DNA of 47,809 nt, from positions 1 to 47,809 of the forward strand of contig JABXKT010000028.1 of assembly GCA_013619155.1 (NCBI GenBank), given 5' to 3'. Below the pieces are notes generated by a model that was given only the letters and a program-made list of their open reading frames with translations, was not told the origin of the DNA and made no database searches. This document shows positions 8,205 to 16,141 of this stretch, piece after piece. Within the stretch, counting starts at the first letter, position 1; each line of letters begins with the position of its first letter. The stretch is from Desulfobacteraceae bacterium (GTDB taxonomy: Bacteria > Desulfobacterota > Desulfobacteria > Desulfobacterales > Desulfolunaceae). A program made the translations under genes and the position numbers.

Positions 8205-9020
8205 ATGACGACTCAAGATACCCCCCGTGATGCGATCCGCATGGAAAAAAAGGGGCGGATCGTAACGATTATTATCGATCGACCCGAGGTGAGAAACGCC
8301 ATCGACAGTGATACGGCCGGGGCGCTCTCCGATGCGCTTCGAGCCTTTGAGGCGGACCCCGAGGCCTATGTGGCTGTGATCTGCGGGGCGGGTGGCCATT
8401 TCTGTGCCGGGGGGGATCTGGCCGCCATGGTGGCCCATGGGGAGAACCCCATTCGGGAGCGGGGGGATGGTCCTTTGGGGCTTTCACGTCTGGTCCTCTC
8501 CAAGCCTGTGATTGCCGCTGTCTCTGGTTATGCCGTGGCCGGAGGGCTCGAGTTGGCCCTCTTCTGTGATCTGCGCATCGCCGAGGAGAGTTCGGTCTTC
8601 GGTGTCTTTAACAGGCGCTGGGGGCTCCCCTTGTGCAACGGGGGGACCGTGCGCCTTCCCCGCATCATTGGCCATGGACGGGCCATGGATATGATCCTTA
8701 CCGGTCGCCCGGTAGACGCCGCAGAGGCCCTCTCCTTTGGTCTGGTCACGCGGGTTGTGGCGGATGGAAGGGCCCGTATGGAGGCCGAAGGTCTGGCCGA
8801 GGCCATGGCGGCATTTCCCCCCGAAGGGATGCGATGTGATCGCCATAATGCGATTCATCAGCATGCCTTCGGAGTGGAGGCGGCCCTGGACCACGAACTG
8901 AACCATGCGGCGGCCCTCTTCGATAATGACGACGCACTGATGGGGGCTCGGGCCTTTGTGGCGGGAAAGGGGCGTCATGGGGACTTTTCGGGTTCCGGTA
9001 AGGGGGCTTTAAAAAAATAG
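8205..9020 (+). CDS. Crotonase-fold protein (enoyl-CoA hydratase/isomerase family)
   Basis: The 271-residue protein has the crotonase fold: I-I-I-D-R-P-E-V-R-N-A near residue 25, the oxyanion-hole loop A-G-G-H-F-C-A-G-G-D-L and the second oxyanion segment V-A-G-G-L-E-L-A. Members act on acyl-CoA thioesters. In place of the Glu of the hydratase motif F-G-x-P-E it reads F-G-V-F-N with Asn at 136, followed by R-R-W-G-L-P. It thus belongs to the R-R-W-G branch, where hydratase activity is not assured. AAGGTG (8190-8195) supports the ATG at 8205 over an in-frame GTG at 8193. No fatty-acid oxidation genes are adjacent. Confidence 0.8.
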   Translation: MTTQDTPRDAIRMEKKGRIVTIIIDRPEVRNAIDSDTAGALSDALRAFEADPEAYVAVICGAGGHFCAGGDLAAMVAHGENPIRERGDGPLGLSRLVLSKPVIAAVSGYAVAGGLELALFCDLRIAEESSVFGVFNRRWGLPLCNGGTVRLPRIIGHGRAMDMILTGRPVDAAEALSFGLVTRVVADGRARMEAEGLAEAMAAFPPEGMRCDRHNAIHQHAFGVEAALDHELNHAAALFDNDDALMGARAFVAGKGRHGDFSGSGKGALKK

Positions 9021-9051
9021 GCTTGGTTCAAAATAGCCTAAAATAGGGTAA

Positions 9052-9240
9052 CACTATAACTATTTAGCGTGCGCCTCGGTTGGCCTGCCGGGGGGCAACC
9101 TTTTGCCAATTTTTATAAACGGGGGTTGCCAAACAGGTTTTATAGTTACGATGACGGGCGAAAGGCCCGTCACCGTAACAAACCTGGGGTCCAGGGGTGG
9201 CAAAGCCACTTAGGCAAAAATTCCCTGGCCGCCGGCGGCC
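9052..9240 (+). repeat. Dispersed structured repeat B, copy 2 (best-formed)
   Basis: This forward copy shows the full architecture. A CCTGCCGGGG block is followed by GGCAACC (9094-9100) pairing with GGTTGCC (9124-9130), the strip TTGCCAAACAGGTTTTATAG, the stem TGACGGGC/GCCCGTCA (9152-9172, loop GAAAG), the mini-palindrome CCTGG-GGT-CCAGG (9183-9195) and a 14-bp perfect palindrome GGCCGCCGGCGGCC (9227-9240). No coding frame makes sense across it. It lies in the 429-base spacer between the crotonase and XRE regulator genes; from 9241 to 9438 nothing further was recognised. Confidence 0.7.
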
Positions 9241-9449
9241 TCTTTTTGATTTGAAGTGGTGCCCTGATTTGAACCATGCCAAAAAATAGATCGCCTTCTC
9301 TTTCCTGGGGATGGGGACGCGCTAAAAATCTTGCCTCGGGAAGTCAGGTGTGCCACCTTGAAAAAAGGGGCCCGTGGGGCATGGCGCGTCAGGGAGTGCA
9401 CCCTCTTTTTTGAAACGATCAATGGCCGTATCATGGCCGGGAGGCCGCT

Positions 9450-10589
9450 GTGGCCGGAGAAAATTTTAATATCACCTGCAATGTGAAGCAGTATCGCTTG
9501 GCGAAGGGGTGGACCCAGGCCGAACTGGCCGAAAAGGCCGGTGTCCGTCGGCAGGGTATTTACGATATCGAATCGGGCCGATACCTTCCCAACACGGCCA
9601 TTGCCCTGCGGCTGGCGCGGATTTTTGGGTGCCGGGTGGAGGCGCTCTTCGTGGAGGAGTCGCCGGCGGAGGCCGAGCCCGTTCATCTGATTCACGATAG
9701 GGCGGGGCCCTCCACGCGACTGGCCCTGGGACGGGTGCGTGATCGCCTGATTGGTCTCCCCTTAGACGATGCCGAGTCTCTCTCCCTTGGCTTCCAATGT
9801 GCCGATGGACTCCTTACCCCAGATCAGAGCAGTGCCCTTCTCCTCTCCCCCTCGGAATCCTTGGATAAAACCATTATTCTCATGGGGTGTGATCCGGCCT
9901 TTGCCCTCTTGAGTCACCATGTCTCTCGCCTGGACCCCCATGCACGTATTCACTGCCGTTTTGCCTCCAGTACCCGATCTCTTCAGGGGTTGGCCGATGG
10001 GGTGGCGCATGTGGCGGGTACCCACATGCACAACACAGGCGCGGAGGAGTCCAATGTGGTGGTGGCCGGTGAGGCCCTGACCCATGTGCCGAGCCGTCTC
10101 CTGGGGTTCTCCCTTATGGAGGAGGGGGTGATGGTGGCCCGGGGGAACCCTCTGGGTCTTCGGACGGTGGCCGATCTCGCCCAGCCCATGGTGCGTTTTG
10201 TTAACCGAGAGCCGGGAGCCGCCCTGCGTGTGTTGCTGGACGATCACCTGAACCGTTGCCGTGTGCCGGGCAGTGCGATTCACGGTTATGGCAACGAGGT
10301 GAACTCCCATCGGGAGGGGGCGTATCGCATCGCCTGCAACGTAGCCGATGCCGCCCTGGGGCTGAGGGCCATTGCCGATGCGTATAATTTGGGTTTCGTC
10401 CCCATTACGGTGGCACGTTGCGATCTGGTCATTCCCGCCGATCTGGGAGATCACCCCACCATTAAGATCCTTGAAGATGTCCTCCAATCGGCGGCCCTGC
10501 GCAGGGAGATCCGCCATCTCTCCGGGTATGACGCCTCGGTGACGGGACAGGTCATCGCGGAGACGCTCACCCCCTCCGATGCGGTGTAG
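9450..10589 (+). CDS. XRE-family regulator fused to a molybdate-binding-like (PBP) domain
   Basis: Residues about 10-66 form a Cro/CI-type helix-turn-helix (Q-Y-R-L-A-K-G-W-T-Q-A-E-L-A, then R-Q-G-I-Y-D-I-E-S-G). The remaining 300 residues resemble a periplasmic-binding-protein-like domain related to molybdate binding (COG1910 type): I-I-L-M-G-C-D-P-A, H-M-H-N, M-V-R-F-V-N-R-E-P-G-A-A-L-R. Without a signal peptide it is a cytoplasmic transcription factor that probably senses a small ligand, with molybdate or tungstate the family-based guess. The start is GTG, chosen because GGGAGG (9439-9444) ends five bases before it. No mod genes are adjacent; the nearest transporter is the TonB/FecCD-type system 1.4 kb downstream. 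Confidence 0.75.
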   Translation: MAGENFNITCNVKQYRLAKGWTQAELAEKAGVRRQGIYDIESGRYLPNTAIALRLARIFGCRVEALFVEESPAEAEPVHLIHDRAGPSTRLALGRVRDRLIGLPLDDAESLSLGFQCADGLLTPDQSSALLLSPSESLDKTIILMGCDPAFALLSHHVSRLDPHARIHCRFASSTRSLQGLADGVAHVAGTHMHNTGAEESNVVVAGEALTHVPSRLLGFSLMEEGVMVARGNPLGLRTVADLAQPMVRFVNREPGAALRVLLDDHLNRCRVPGSAIHGYGNEVNSHREGAYRIACNVADAALGLRAIADAYNLGFVPITVARCDLVIPADLGDHPTIKILEDVLQSAALRREIRHLSGYDASVTGQVIAETLTPSDAV

Positions 10590-10688
10590 GCGCCGGATCT
10601 CCGCCGAAACAAAGGGCGCCGTCTCGTGACAGAGGCCGGTAAGCCCCTTTTTTCATCTCTCCCTTTGTCACTATCCAACCCTAAAAAT

Positions 10689-10820
10689 GCCGCCGGCGGC
10701 TGGGCCCCAGGTGGGTGATTGTGACGGGCCCCGGGCCCATCACGGTCACCATAAAAGCCTGGGGGGCACGCCCGATTTTTTAAATCAGGCAAACGTGTGG
10801 CTTCTGGCAGGGCCATTCGG
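10689..10820 (-). repeat. Dispersed structured repeat B, copy 3
   Basis: This copy is in reverse orientation. Read on the plus strand it opens with a 12-bp palindrome GCCGCCGGCGGC (10689-10700), then CTGGG-C-CCCAG (10700-10710), then the main stem GTGACGGGCC/GGCCCATCAC (10721-10743, loop CCG), then TATGGTGACC and AATCAGGCAAACG in reverse sense. The stem's one imperfect pair is C-A on this strand but G-U on the element's sense strand. It fills the spacer between the convergent ends of the XRE regulator and methyltransferase genes. Confidence 0.6.
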
Positions 10821-10845
10821 ATGATTGAGGCCTTTTCTTGGCCGT

Positions 10846-11658
10846 CTACGGTCGTATCTCCCACCCCAGGATAGCCCATCGCAGAGGTTCGCGATGGGGC
10901 AGCTTCCACCGGCCCTTCTCGCCTATAAGGGTCTGCTCCAGATGGCGCCTCAGCCTCTGCTCCTCCTCTTCACTCATATTATGGACCATCCACCGCACCG
11001 AATTGAGGGCCTCCTCGACATCGGTGAAGCACTTATCCTCCACGTGGCAGGTGAAGGTGATGTCGGCGAAGATACCCATCTCTCTCAGGAGATTGCAGAT
11101 CACGATGTAATCGGCGCCGGGATAGACCTCTCGGCCGGTCGCCTCGATGATGGCGCGATCCCGCGCGCCATCCCCCACCTGGGCCGATATATAGACCCGT
11201 TTTCGGGCGTGGTGCTGAAGCTTGACAATGGCCCCACGTAGATCATCCACGATGAGGGATCGGGAGGCGATGACTACATCGTGGCGGCCTACGTTTAGGG
11301 CGTCCCAGTCGTCTTCCCATCCGCCCTGGACGGGGGTGACATTGTCGATGCCCCGTTCCTGGCAATGCGTCTCGAGGAGGGAGAGCATGACGGGGGAGGG
11401 ATCCAGGGCGGTGATGGTCTGGACCCGGGGTGCCAGGGGGATCGCCAGGGTGCCGGTGGCGCATCCGATGTCGAGGACGCTCCAGCCCGGTTCTGTCTTC
11501 ATGATTTTAAGGGCCTGGGGGATATAGTCATTTTTCGTGGCGTGATGGGTAAATCCAGGGGCTTGTTTATCCCAGAATGCGGGATCGTGCATCTGGTCAT
11601 GCATCTCGATTTGACCTTTTCGCCATGCCTCGTTCCAGTCGTGGGCGGGGTGCTTCAT
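10846..11658 (-). CDS. Class I SAM-dependent methyltransferase
   Basis: The 270-residue protein has the Rossmann-type methyltransferase core: motif I V-L-D-I-G-C-A-T-G-T-L near residue 61 binds S-adenosylmethionine, and I-T-A-L-D-P-S follows 20 residues later with the acidic residue that holds the ribose. An N-terminal W-D-K-Q-A-P-G-F segment is common in methyltransferases found beside metal-chelate importers. GAAGGAG lies seven bases before the ATG. The gene diverges from the TonB-receptor operon and shares its control region, so co-regulation with metal-complex uptake is likely. The methyl acceptor is unknown. Confidence 0.75.
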   Translation of the reverse strand: MKHPAHDWNEAWRKGQIEMHDQMHDPAFWDKQAPGFTHHATKNDYIPQALKIMKTEPGWSVLDIGCATGTLAIPLAPRVQTITALDPSPVMLSLLETHCQERGIDNVTPVQGGWEDDWDALNVGRHDVVIASRSLIVDDLRGAIVKLQHHARKRVYISAQVGDGARDRAIIEATGREVYPGADYIVICNLLREMGIFADITFTCHVEDKCFTDVEEALNSVRWMVHNMSEEEEQRLRRHLEQTLIGEKGRWKLPHREPLRWAILGWEIRP

Positions 11659-11986
11659 GATGACTCCTTCAAGATGTCTGTTTTAGCTGGTGGAAATGGG
11701 AAATGGGGCGGATAAACGCCTAAGTCAGTTATTCATATGTCGTCTATGGAATACAAATGTACGTAGTAGAGGTCAATATATCTTTTTATCTGCTCTTGGG
11801 GGTTTTGGGGCAAAAGCCTTGGTATATGGTGATTGTATTTGACATTTATGCGGGGGGTGAGGTAGTGACAAATAATACTTTTCGGTATTTTGTATGTTTA
11901 AAACGTACATACAAAAATATCTACCTGTGTGGGGTTTTCTCTTCAGTGATCACCCTCGGTGATGGATTTAGAAAGGACTTTGGATC
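11659..11986. other. Divergent control region of methyltransferase and TonB operon
   Basis: The 328-base AT-rich region between two divergent genes has no credible coding frame. It contains a 29-bp palindrome (11888-11916) and probably both promoters. Nothing resembling a cobalamin or other metabolite riboswitch was recognised. Confidence 0.5.
11888..11916. promoter_or_regulatory. Palindromic operator candidate before the TonB-receptor operon
   Basis: TTTTGTATGT (11888-11897) and ACATACAAAA (11907-11916) are perfect 10-bp arms around a 9-base spacer. The site is 70 bases before the receptor start, where a repressor would block transcription. The spacing fits a dimeric regulator. It is not a good match to the Fur box and only loosely recalls other AT-rich metal operators. 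Confidence 0.5.
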
Positions 11987-13975
11987 ATGTATTATTTTTA
12001 TTCTCTCTGCCTTGTGCTCACGGTGCTCTCCCTGGCCTCCGGGGTGCCGGCGGCGGAGACGGCGCCGGGACGATATCGTCTCGGGGAGGTGGTTGTGGCG
12101 GCGGATCGAGAGCTCCCCTTAGGGGCCTATGACCGTATCGATGAGGCGGTCTTGCGGGCCTCTCACCGGGATGATTTGGTCGATGCCTTAGAGGCGATGC
12201 CTGGGGTTATTGTGGCGCGTACCGGCGCCCGCAATGAACGTACCCTCTTCGTACGCGGGTTCGATGTCAAGCATGTACCCCTCTTCATGGATGGCATCCC
12301 CATCTACTCGATGTACGATGGCTACTCCGATTTTGGCCGCTTCACCACCTTCGATATCTCCCGCATCGCACTCTCCCGGGGGGCCGCCTCGGTTCTTTAC
12401 GGTCCCAACACCATGGGGGGAGCCATTAACGTGATTACCAAGCGACCGGAAAATCCCTTCGAGGCCAACGGGGGGACGGGAACGGCGAGCGGTGGCGTGA
12501 CCACCGTCTATGGCAACGTGGGCACCCATCAGGGGCCGTGGTATCTTCAAGGGGGGGGCAGTTATGTCGATCGGGGTGATTTTAAACTCTCCCACGACTT
12601 TAAACCCAGCGAAACCGAAGGGGGCGGAGACCGTGATAACTCGTCGGTGACCGACCGGAAGGTGAGCCTTAAGGTGGGGTATCAGCCCTTTGAGGGGGAT
12701 GAATATGCGGTGAGCTACAGTGTCCAGGAGGCGGAAAAAGAGTCCCCCACCTACACCGGGGATGACCCCTCCGAGAGGCCCCGGTACTGGCGATGGCCCC
12801 AGTGGGATAAGAGGAGTTTCTACTTTAATTCAAAAACCACGGTGGGTTCTGCCAGTTATATAAAGACCCGGCTCTATGGCGATGCCTACGACAACTCCCT
12901 TTTTAGTTACGATGATGCCACCTATACCACCCAGGCGCGTCGCTCCTCCTTCAGGAGCTGGCACAATGACGATACCTTAGGCGGGGCCTTGGAGGTGGGA
13001 ACCCGCCGTTTTGATGGCCATACCCTTAAATCGGCCCTGCACTACAAGCGGGATCGTCACCGGGAGCACGATGCTGGAGAGCCTGTGCAGACCCTCCGGG
13101 ATGAGTATTACTCGGCAGCCGTCGAGGATACCATCCTCCTTAGCGATGCCTGGAGCATGCTGGCGGGCATGAGTTATGATTGGCAGGTGGGGCTGGAGGC
13201 CCAGGATTTCAATGGGGATACCGGGGAAATGTATGCCATGGAGACTGAAGATACCGGCGCCTTTAACCCCCAGGTCTCTCTTTTTTATGATGTGCAGAAT
13301 ACCGGGCTCGCCTATCTCTCCATGGCCCGCAAGAGCCGCCTGCCCACCTTGAAAGACCGTTACTCCTACCGACTGGGGCGTGCCCTGCCCAATCCCGGAC
13401 TCGATCCCGAGCGCTCCACCAACTATGAGGTGGGGTATGAGGGCGATACGGAGATCCTTGCCTTTAAAGGGGCCCTTTTTCTTAGTGACATCGAGGACTA
13501 TATCCAGGCGGTGACTATGCCAGACCCGGAGAGGGCCGGCGCGACCCTGGAGCAGAATCGGAATGTGGGCGAGGTCCTCCTCTACGGTGCCGAGGGGCAG
13601 CTCATCGCCACCCTTCCCCGTGGCCTCCGGGCCGGGCTCGGGTATACCTACACCCAGTGGGATAACCGCAGCGGCTCAGATAAGATCACCGGTGTGCCGG
13701 CACACAAAATAACCACCTATGCCCACTCTCCCCTGGGGGAGAGGGCCGGACTCACCGTATCGGCTGAGTATACTTCTGGACGATACAGCACCTCCGATGG
13801 GGTTCGTGAAACCCATGGGTTTACCCTCGTCGATATAAGGGCCGATTGCACCCTTTTCGCCGGATTTAAACTCGATGTGGGTGTGGATAATGTCTTCGAT
13901 ACGAACTATGCGGCGGAAGAGGGCTATCCCGAAGCGGGGGCCTCGTATTCTGCCAATCTCAGCTATCGCTATTAG
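11987..13975 (+). CDS. TonB-dependent outer-membrane receptor
   Basis: The 662-residue precursor starts with a signal peptide ending near A-A-E-T-A (residue 26). A TonB-box-like stretch Y-R-L-G-E-V-V-V-A-A is followed by a plug domain with V-I-V-A-R-T-G-A-R-N-E, L-F-V-R-G-F and G-A-I-N-V-I-T-K-R-P. A beta-barrel fills the rest and ends in aromatic S-Y-R-Y, the outer-membrane assembly signal. It imports a large or rare substrate such as a siderophore, cobalamin or metal chelate with energy from TonB. The binding protein, permease and ATPase genes follow directly. No TonB or ExbBD gene is in the window. The substrate is not evident from the sequence. Confidence 0.88.
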   Translation: MYYFYSLCLVLTVLSLASGVPAAETAPGRYRLGEVVVAADRELPLGAYDRIDEAVLRASHRDDLVDALEAMPGVIVARTGARNERTLFVRGFDVKHVPLFMDGIPIYSMYDGYSDFGRFTTFDISRIALSRGAASVLYGPNTMGGAINVITKRPENPFEANGGTGTASGGVTTVYGNVGTHQGPWYLQGGGSYVDRGDFKLSHDFKPSETEGGGDRDNSSVTDRKVSLKVGYQPFEGDEYAVSYSVQEAEKESPTYTGDDPSERPRYWRWPQWDKRSFYFNSKTTVGSASYIKTRLYGDAYDNSLFSYDDATYTTQARRSSFRSWHNDDTLGGALEVGTRRFDGHTLKSALHYKRDRHREHDAGEPVQTLRDEYYSAAVEDTILLSDAWSMLAGMSYDWQVGLEAQDFNGDTGEMYAMETEDTGAFNPQVSLFYDVQNTGLAYLSMARKSRLPTLKDRYSYRLGRALPNPGLDPERSTNYEVGYEGDTEILAFKGALFLSDIEDYIQAVTMPDPERAGATLEQNRNVGEVLLYGAEGQLIATLPRGLRAGLGYTYTQWDNRSGSDKITGVPAHKITTYAHSPLGERAGLTVSAEYTSGRYSTSDGVRETHGFTLVDIRADCTLFAGFKLDVGVDNVFDTNYAAEEGYPEAGASYSANLSYRY

Positions 13976-13997
13976 ATTTCGGTCCCGAGGAGGCCCC

Positions 13998-15131
13998 ATG
14001 TCGATGGATTTTCAGCCTTGTCATTTCCCCCCCAGCCCCTGTTCTGAGGGGCACGGCCCGCGAGAGGCGCTGTTTCTCACCTCTTTATGGGGGCGCGCCG
14101 TTAGGGGAGGGCTCCTCTTCCTTTGTGTCTGCTCCCTTCTGGTGGGAGGGGGCCGCCTGGCCTCTGCCCGGCAGATTACGGACATGCGGGGCAGAGCGGT
14201 CCAGGTACCGGATGTGATCCGTACCGTTTACGGCACGACACCGCCGGCCACCTGTATGGTATACGCCATGGACCCGGGACGGATGGCCGGTCTCAATTTT
14301 CCCGTTCATCCACGGGAGGCCCGCTATCTGGATCCCCGTCTCTCGGATCTGCCCGTGATCGGCGGTTGGTTCGGCCAGGGGCGGGTGGCCAATTTAGAGA
14401 CCCTCCTTGCGGTGAGGCCCGATATCATCCTGGTGTGGATGTGGCACACATCGGTGATCAACGAAAAAATGGAGGCGGCCTTGAAGCCCCTGGGCATCCC
14501 CGTGGTCTACCTCGCCCTGGACTCCTTAGGCGATTACCCCCGGGCCTTCCGCTTTTTAGGGGATCTGCTGGGTCTAAAGGAGCGAGGTGCCGCCCTGGCT
14601 CAGTATGCCGAAGAGACCCTAAGGGGCGTGGACCGTCTCCGGGCGTCGATTCCCGCCTCCCGCCGTATCTCCGTCTACTACGCCGAAGGAAGCGATGGGC
14701 TCAGCACCGAATGTCACCGCTCCATGCATGCCGAGCTCATCGAACGGGTCGGGGGGGAGAATGTCCATCGGTGCCGGGATACAAATCCTTACGGCATGCA
14801 GAGAGTCTCCATCGAACAGCTCCTGGGCTACGATCCCCAGGTGATTATCTCCCAGGAGCCCCTCTTTTTTAAGCGGGTCGTAAGCGATCCCCGCTGGAAA
14901 ACGATACGAGCGGTCCGGGAGGGGCAGGTGTACAGGATCCCTAAGCTGCCCTTCAGCTGGTTCGATCGTCCCCCATCCTTTATGCAACTGTTGGGGGTGA
15001 GGTGGCTGGCTCATCGCCTCTATCCCGGGCTCTACCCCCTGGACCCGGTCTTGGATACCCAGGCGTTCTATCGGCTTTTTCTTCACCACGCCCTCACTGC
15101 GGCATCGGCCCGGGAGGTTTTGAAATCATGA
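13998..15131 (+). CDS. Periplasmic metal-chelate binding protein (ABC transporter, PF01497 type)
   Basis: The 377-residue product has an unusually long N-terminal extension before a hydrophobic signal segment (G-L-L-F-L-C-V-C-S-L-L-V-G-G-G near residues 38-52). The class III binding-protein fold follows: I-T-D-M-R-G-R-A-V-Q-V-P, P-D-I-I-L-V-W near residue 141 and V-I-I-S-Q-E-P late in the protein. It would pass the substrate from the TonB receptor to the permease. CGAGGAGG (13986-13993) fixes the ATG at 13998, 22 bases after the receptor stop. Its last codons overlap the permease start in ATGA. Ferric chelate, cobalamin or a molybdate-like oxyanion are all possible. Confidence 0.82.
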   Translation: MSMDFQPCHFPPSPCSEGHGPREALFLTSLWGRAVRGGLLFLCVCSLLVGGGRLASARQITDMRGRAVQVPDVIRTVYGTTPPATCMVYAMDPGRMAGLNFPVHPREARYLDPRLSDLPVIGGWFGQGRVANLETLLAVRPDIILVWMWHTSVINEKMEAALKPLGIPVVYLALDSLGDYPRAFRFLGDLLGLKERGAALAQYAEETLRGVDRLRASIPASRRISVYYAEGSDGLSTECHRSMHAELIERVGGENVHRCRDTNPYGMQRVSIEQLLGYDPQVIISQEPLFFKRVVSDPRWKTIRAVREGQVYRIPKLPFSWFDRPPSFMQLLGVRWLAHRLYPGLYPLDPVLDTQAFYRLFLHHALTAASAREVLKS

Positions 15132-16141
15132 GACGGCCACTTCTTATACCGCTTCTGGGGGCCCTTCTCCTCATCACGGCTCTGGTCTCCTGGTCCCTGG
15201 GGCGCTACCCCTTGAGCGGGGGAGAGATCATGCACTGTCTCGCCCGCTCCCTCTCCCACGATTCGTCCGTGGCCTCTCTTCACGATGCCCTCGTGGCCAA
15301 TATTCTCATGGATATTCGGCTGCCGCGTATCATGGCCGCCATCTTAATCGGATCGGCCCTGTCGGTCTCCGGTGCGGTCTTTCAGTCCATGTTCATCAAT
15401 CCCCTGGTCTCTCCGGGGCTCCTGGGGGTGCTGGCCGGAGCCTCCTTCGGGGCCTGTGTGGCCATGATCTTCGCTCAGAACTGGTTTGTCGTGCAGCTGG
15501 GGGCCTTCTCCTGTGGTCTTTTGGCCGTTTTTGCCGCCGTGGGCCTCTCGTCTCTCCACCGGGGAGACCGCCTTCTCATGCTGATCTTAGGGGGGATCAT
15601 CAGCGGGGCCCTCTTCACCGCTCTTCTCTCGGGGGTTAAGTACCTGGCCGATCCCTACGAGCAGCTGCCCGCCATTGTCTACTGGCTCATGGGCGGTCTC
15701 TCCTCTGTGGACAGGGCGACGGTGGGGGCGGTGAGTGCTCCCATCATCGTGGGCCTTGTCCTTATCTTGAGCCTTGCAAATTATCTCAATGTGTTGAGCA
15801 TGGGCGATGAGGAGGCACGGTCTTTGGGCGTTAATGTGACCCTCTTAAGGGGGGTATTTATCGTGGTGGCCACCGTGATCAGCGCCTTGACGGTGGTGAT
15901 GGGGGGCATTATCGGATGGGTGGGCCTACTTACCCCCCATATCGCCCGCATGATCGTCGGGCCGGATAACCGGATTCTCCTGCCCGCATCGGCCCTCATC
16001 GGGGCCACTTACCTTCTCATGGCAGACGATGTGGCCCGTCTTCTCTTCCGTGTGGAGATCCCCATTGGTCTCTTAACCTCTCTTATCGGCATCCCTTTTT
16101 TTGCCCTAATCCTGGCCCGTACCCGGGGAGGATGGAATTGA
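15128..16141 (+). CDS. FecCD-family ABC transporter permease
   Basis: The 337-residue inner-membrane protein has the ten-helix pattern of the BtuC/FecCD family. Typical stretches are R-L-P-R-I-M-A-A-I-L-I-G-S-A-L-S-V-S-G, F-I-N-P-L-V-S-P-G-L-L-G-V and the C-terminal G-W-V-G-L-L-T-P-H-I-A-R coupling region that contacts the ATPase. The segment K-Y-L-A-D-P-Y-E-Q-L-P-A-I resembles a sub-branch that includes MolB-like permeases, but this cannot be proved by eye. The start overlaps the binding-protein stop (ATGA), so the genes are translationally coupled. Confidence 0.87.
   Translation: MRRPLLIPLLGALLLITALVSWSLGRYPLSGGEIMHCLARSLSHDSSVASLHDALVANILMDIRLPRIMAAILIGSALSVSGAVFQSMFINPLVSPGLLGVLAGASFGACVAMIFAQNWFVVQLGAFSCGLLAVFAAVGLSSLHRGDRLLMLILGGIISGALFTALLSGVKYLADPYEQLPAIVYWLMGGLSSVDRATVGAVSAPIIVGLVLILSLANYLNVLSMGDEEARSLGVNVTLLRGVFIVVATVISALTVVMGGIIGWVGLLTPHIARMIVGPDNRILLPASALIGATYLLMADDVARLLFRVEIPIGLLTSLIGIPFFALILARTRGGWN

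Noticed and set aside
8005..8208. 67-codon open frame between the permease and crotonase genes
   Set aside because: It lies inside repeat B copy 1 and has no ribosome-binding site; the repeat explains the sequence.
7982..10820. Repeat B as an insertion sequence or MITE
   Set aside because: No shared terminal inverted repeats or target duplications could be defined, and the copies differ in length at both ends.
11757..12122. 121-codon open frame before the TonB receptor
   Set aside because: It overlaps the receptor's signal peptide in another frame, spans the palindrome and has no protein-like pattern.
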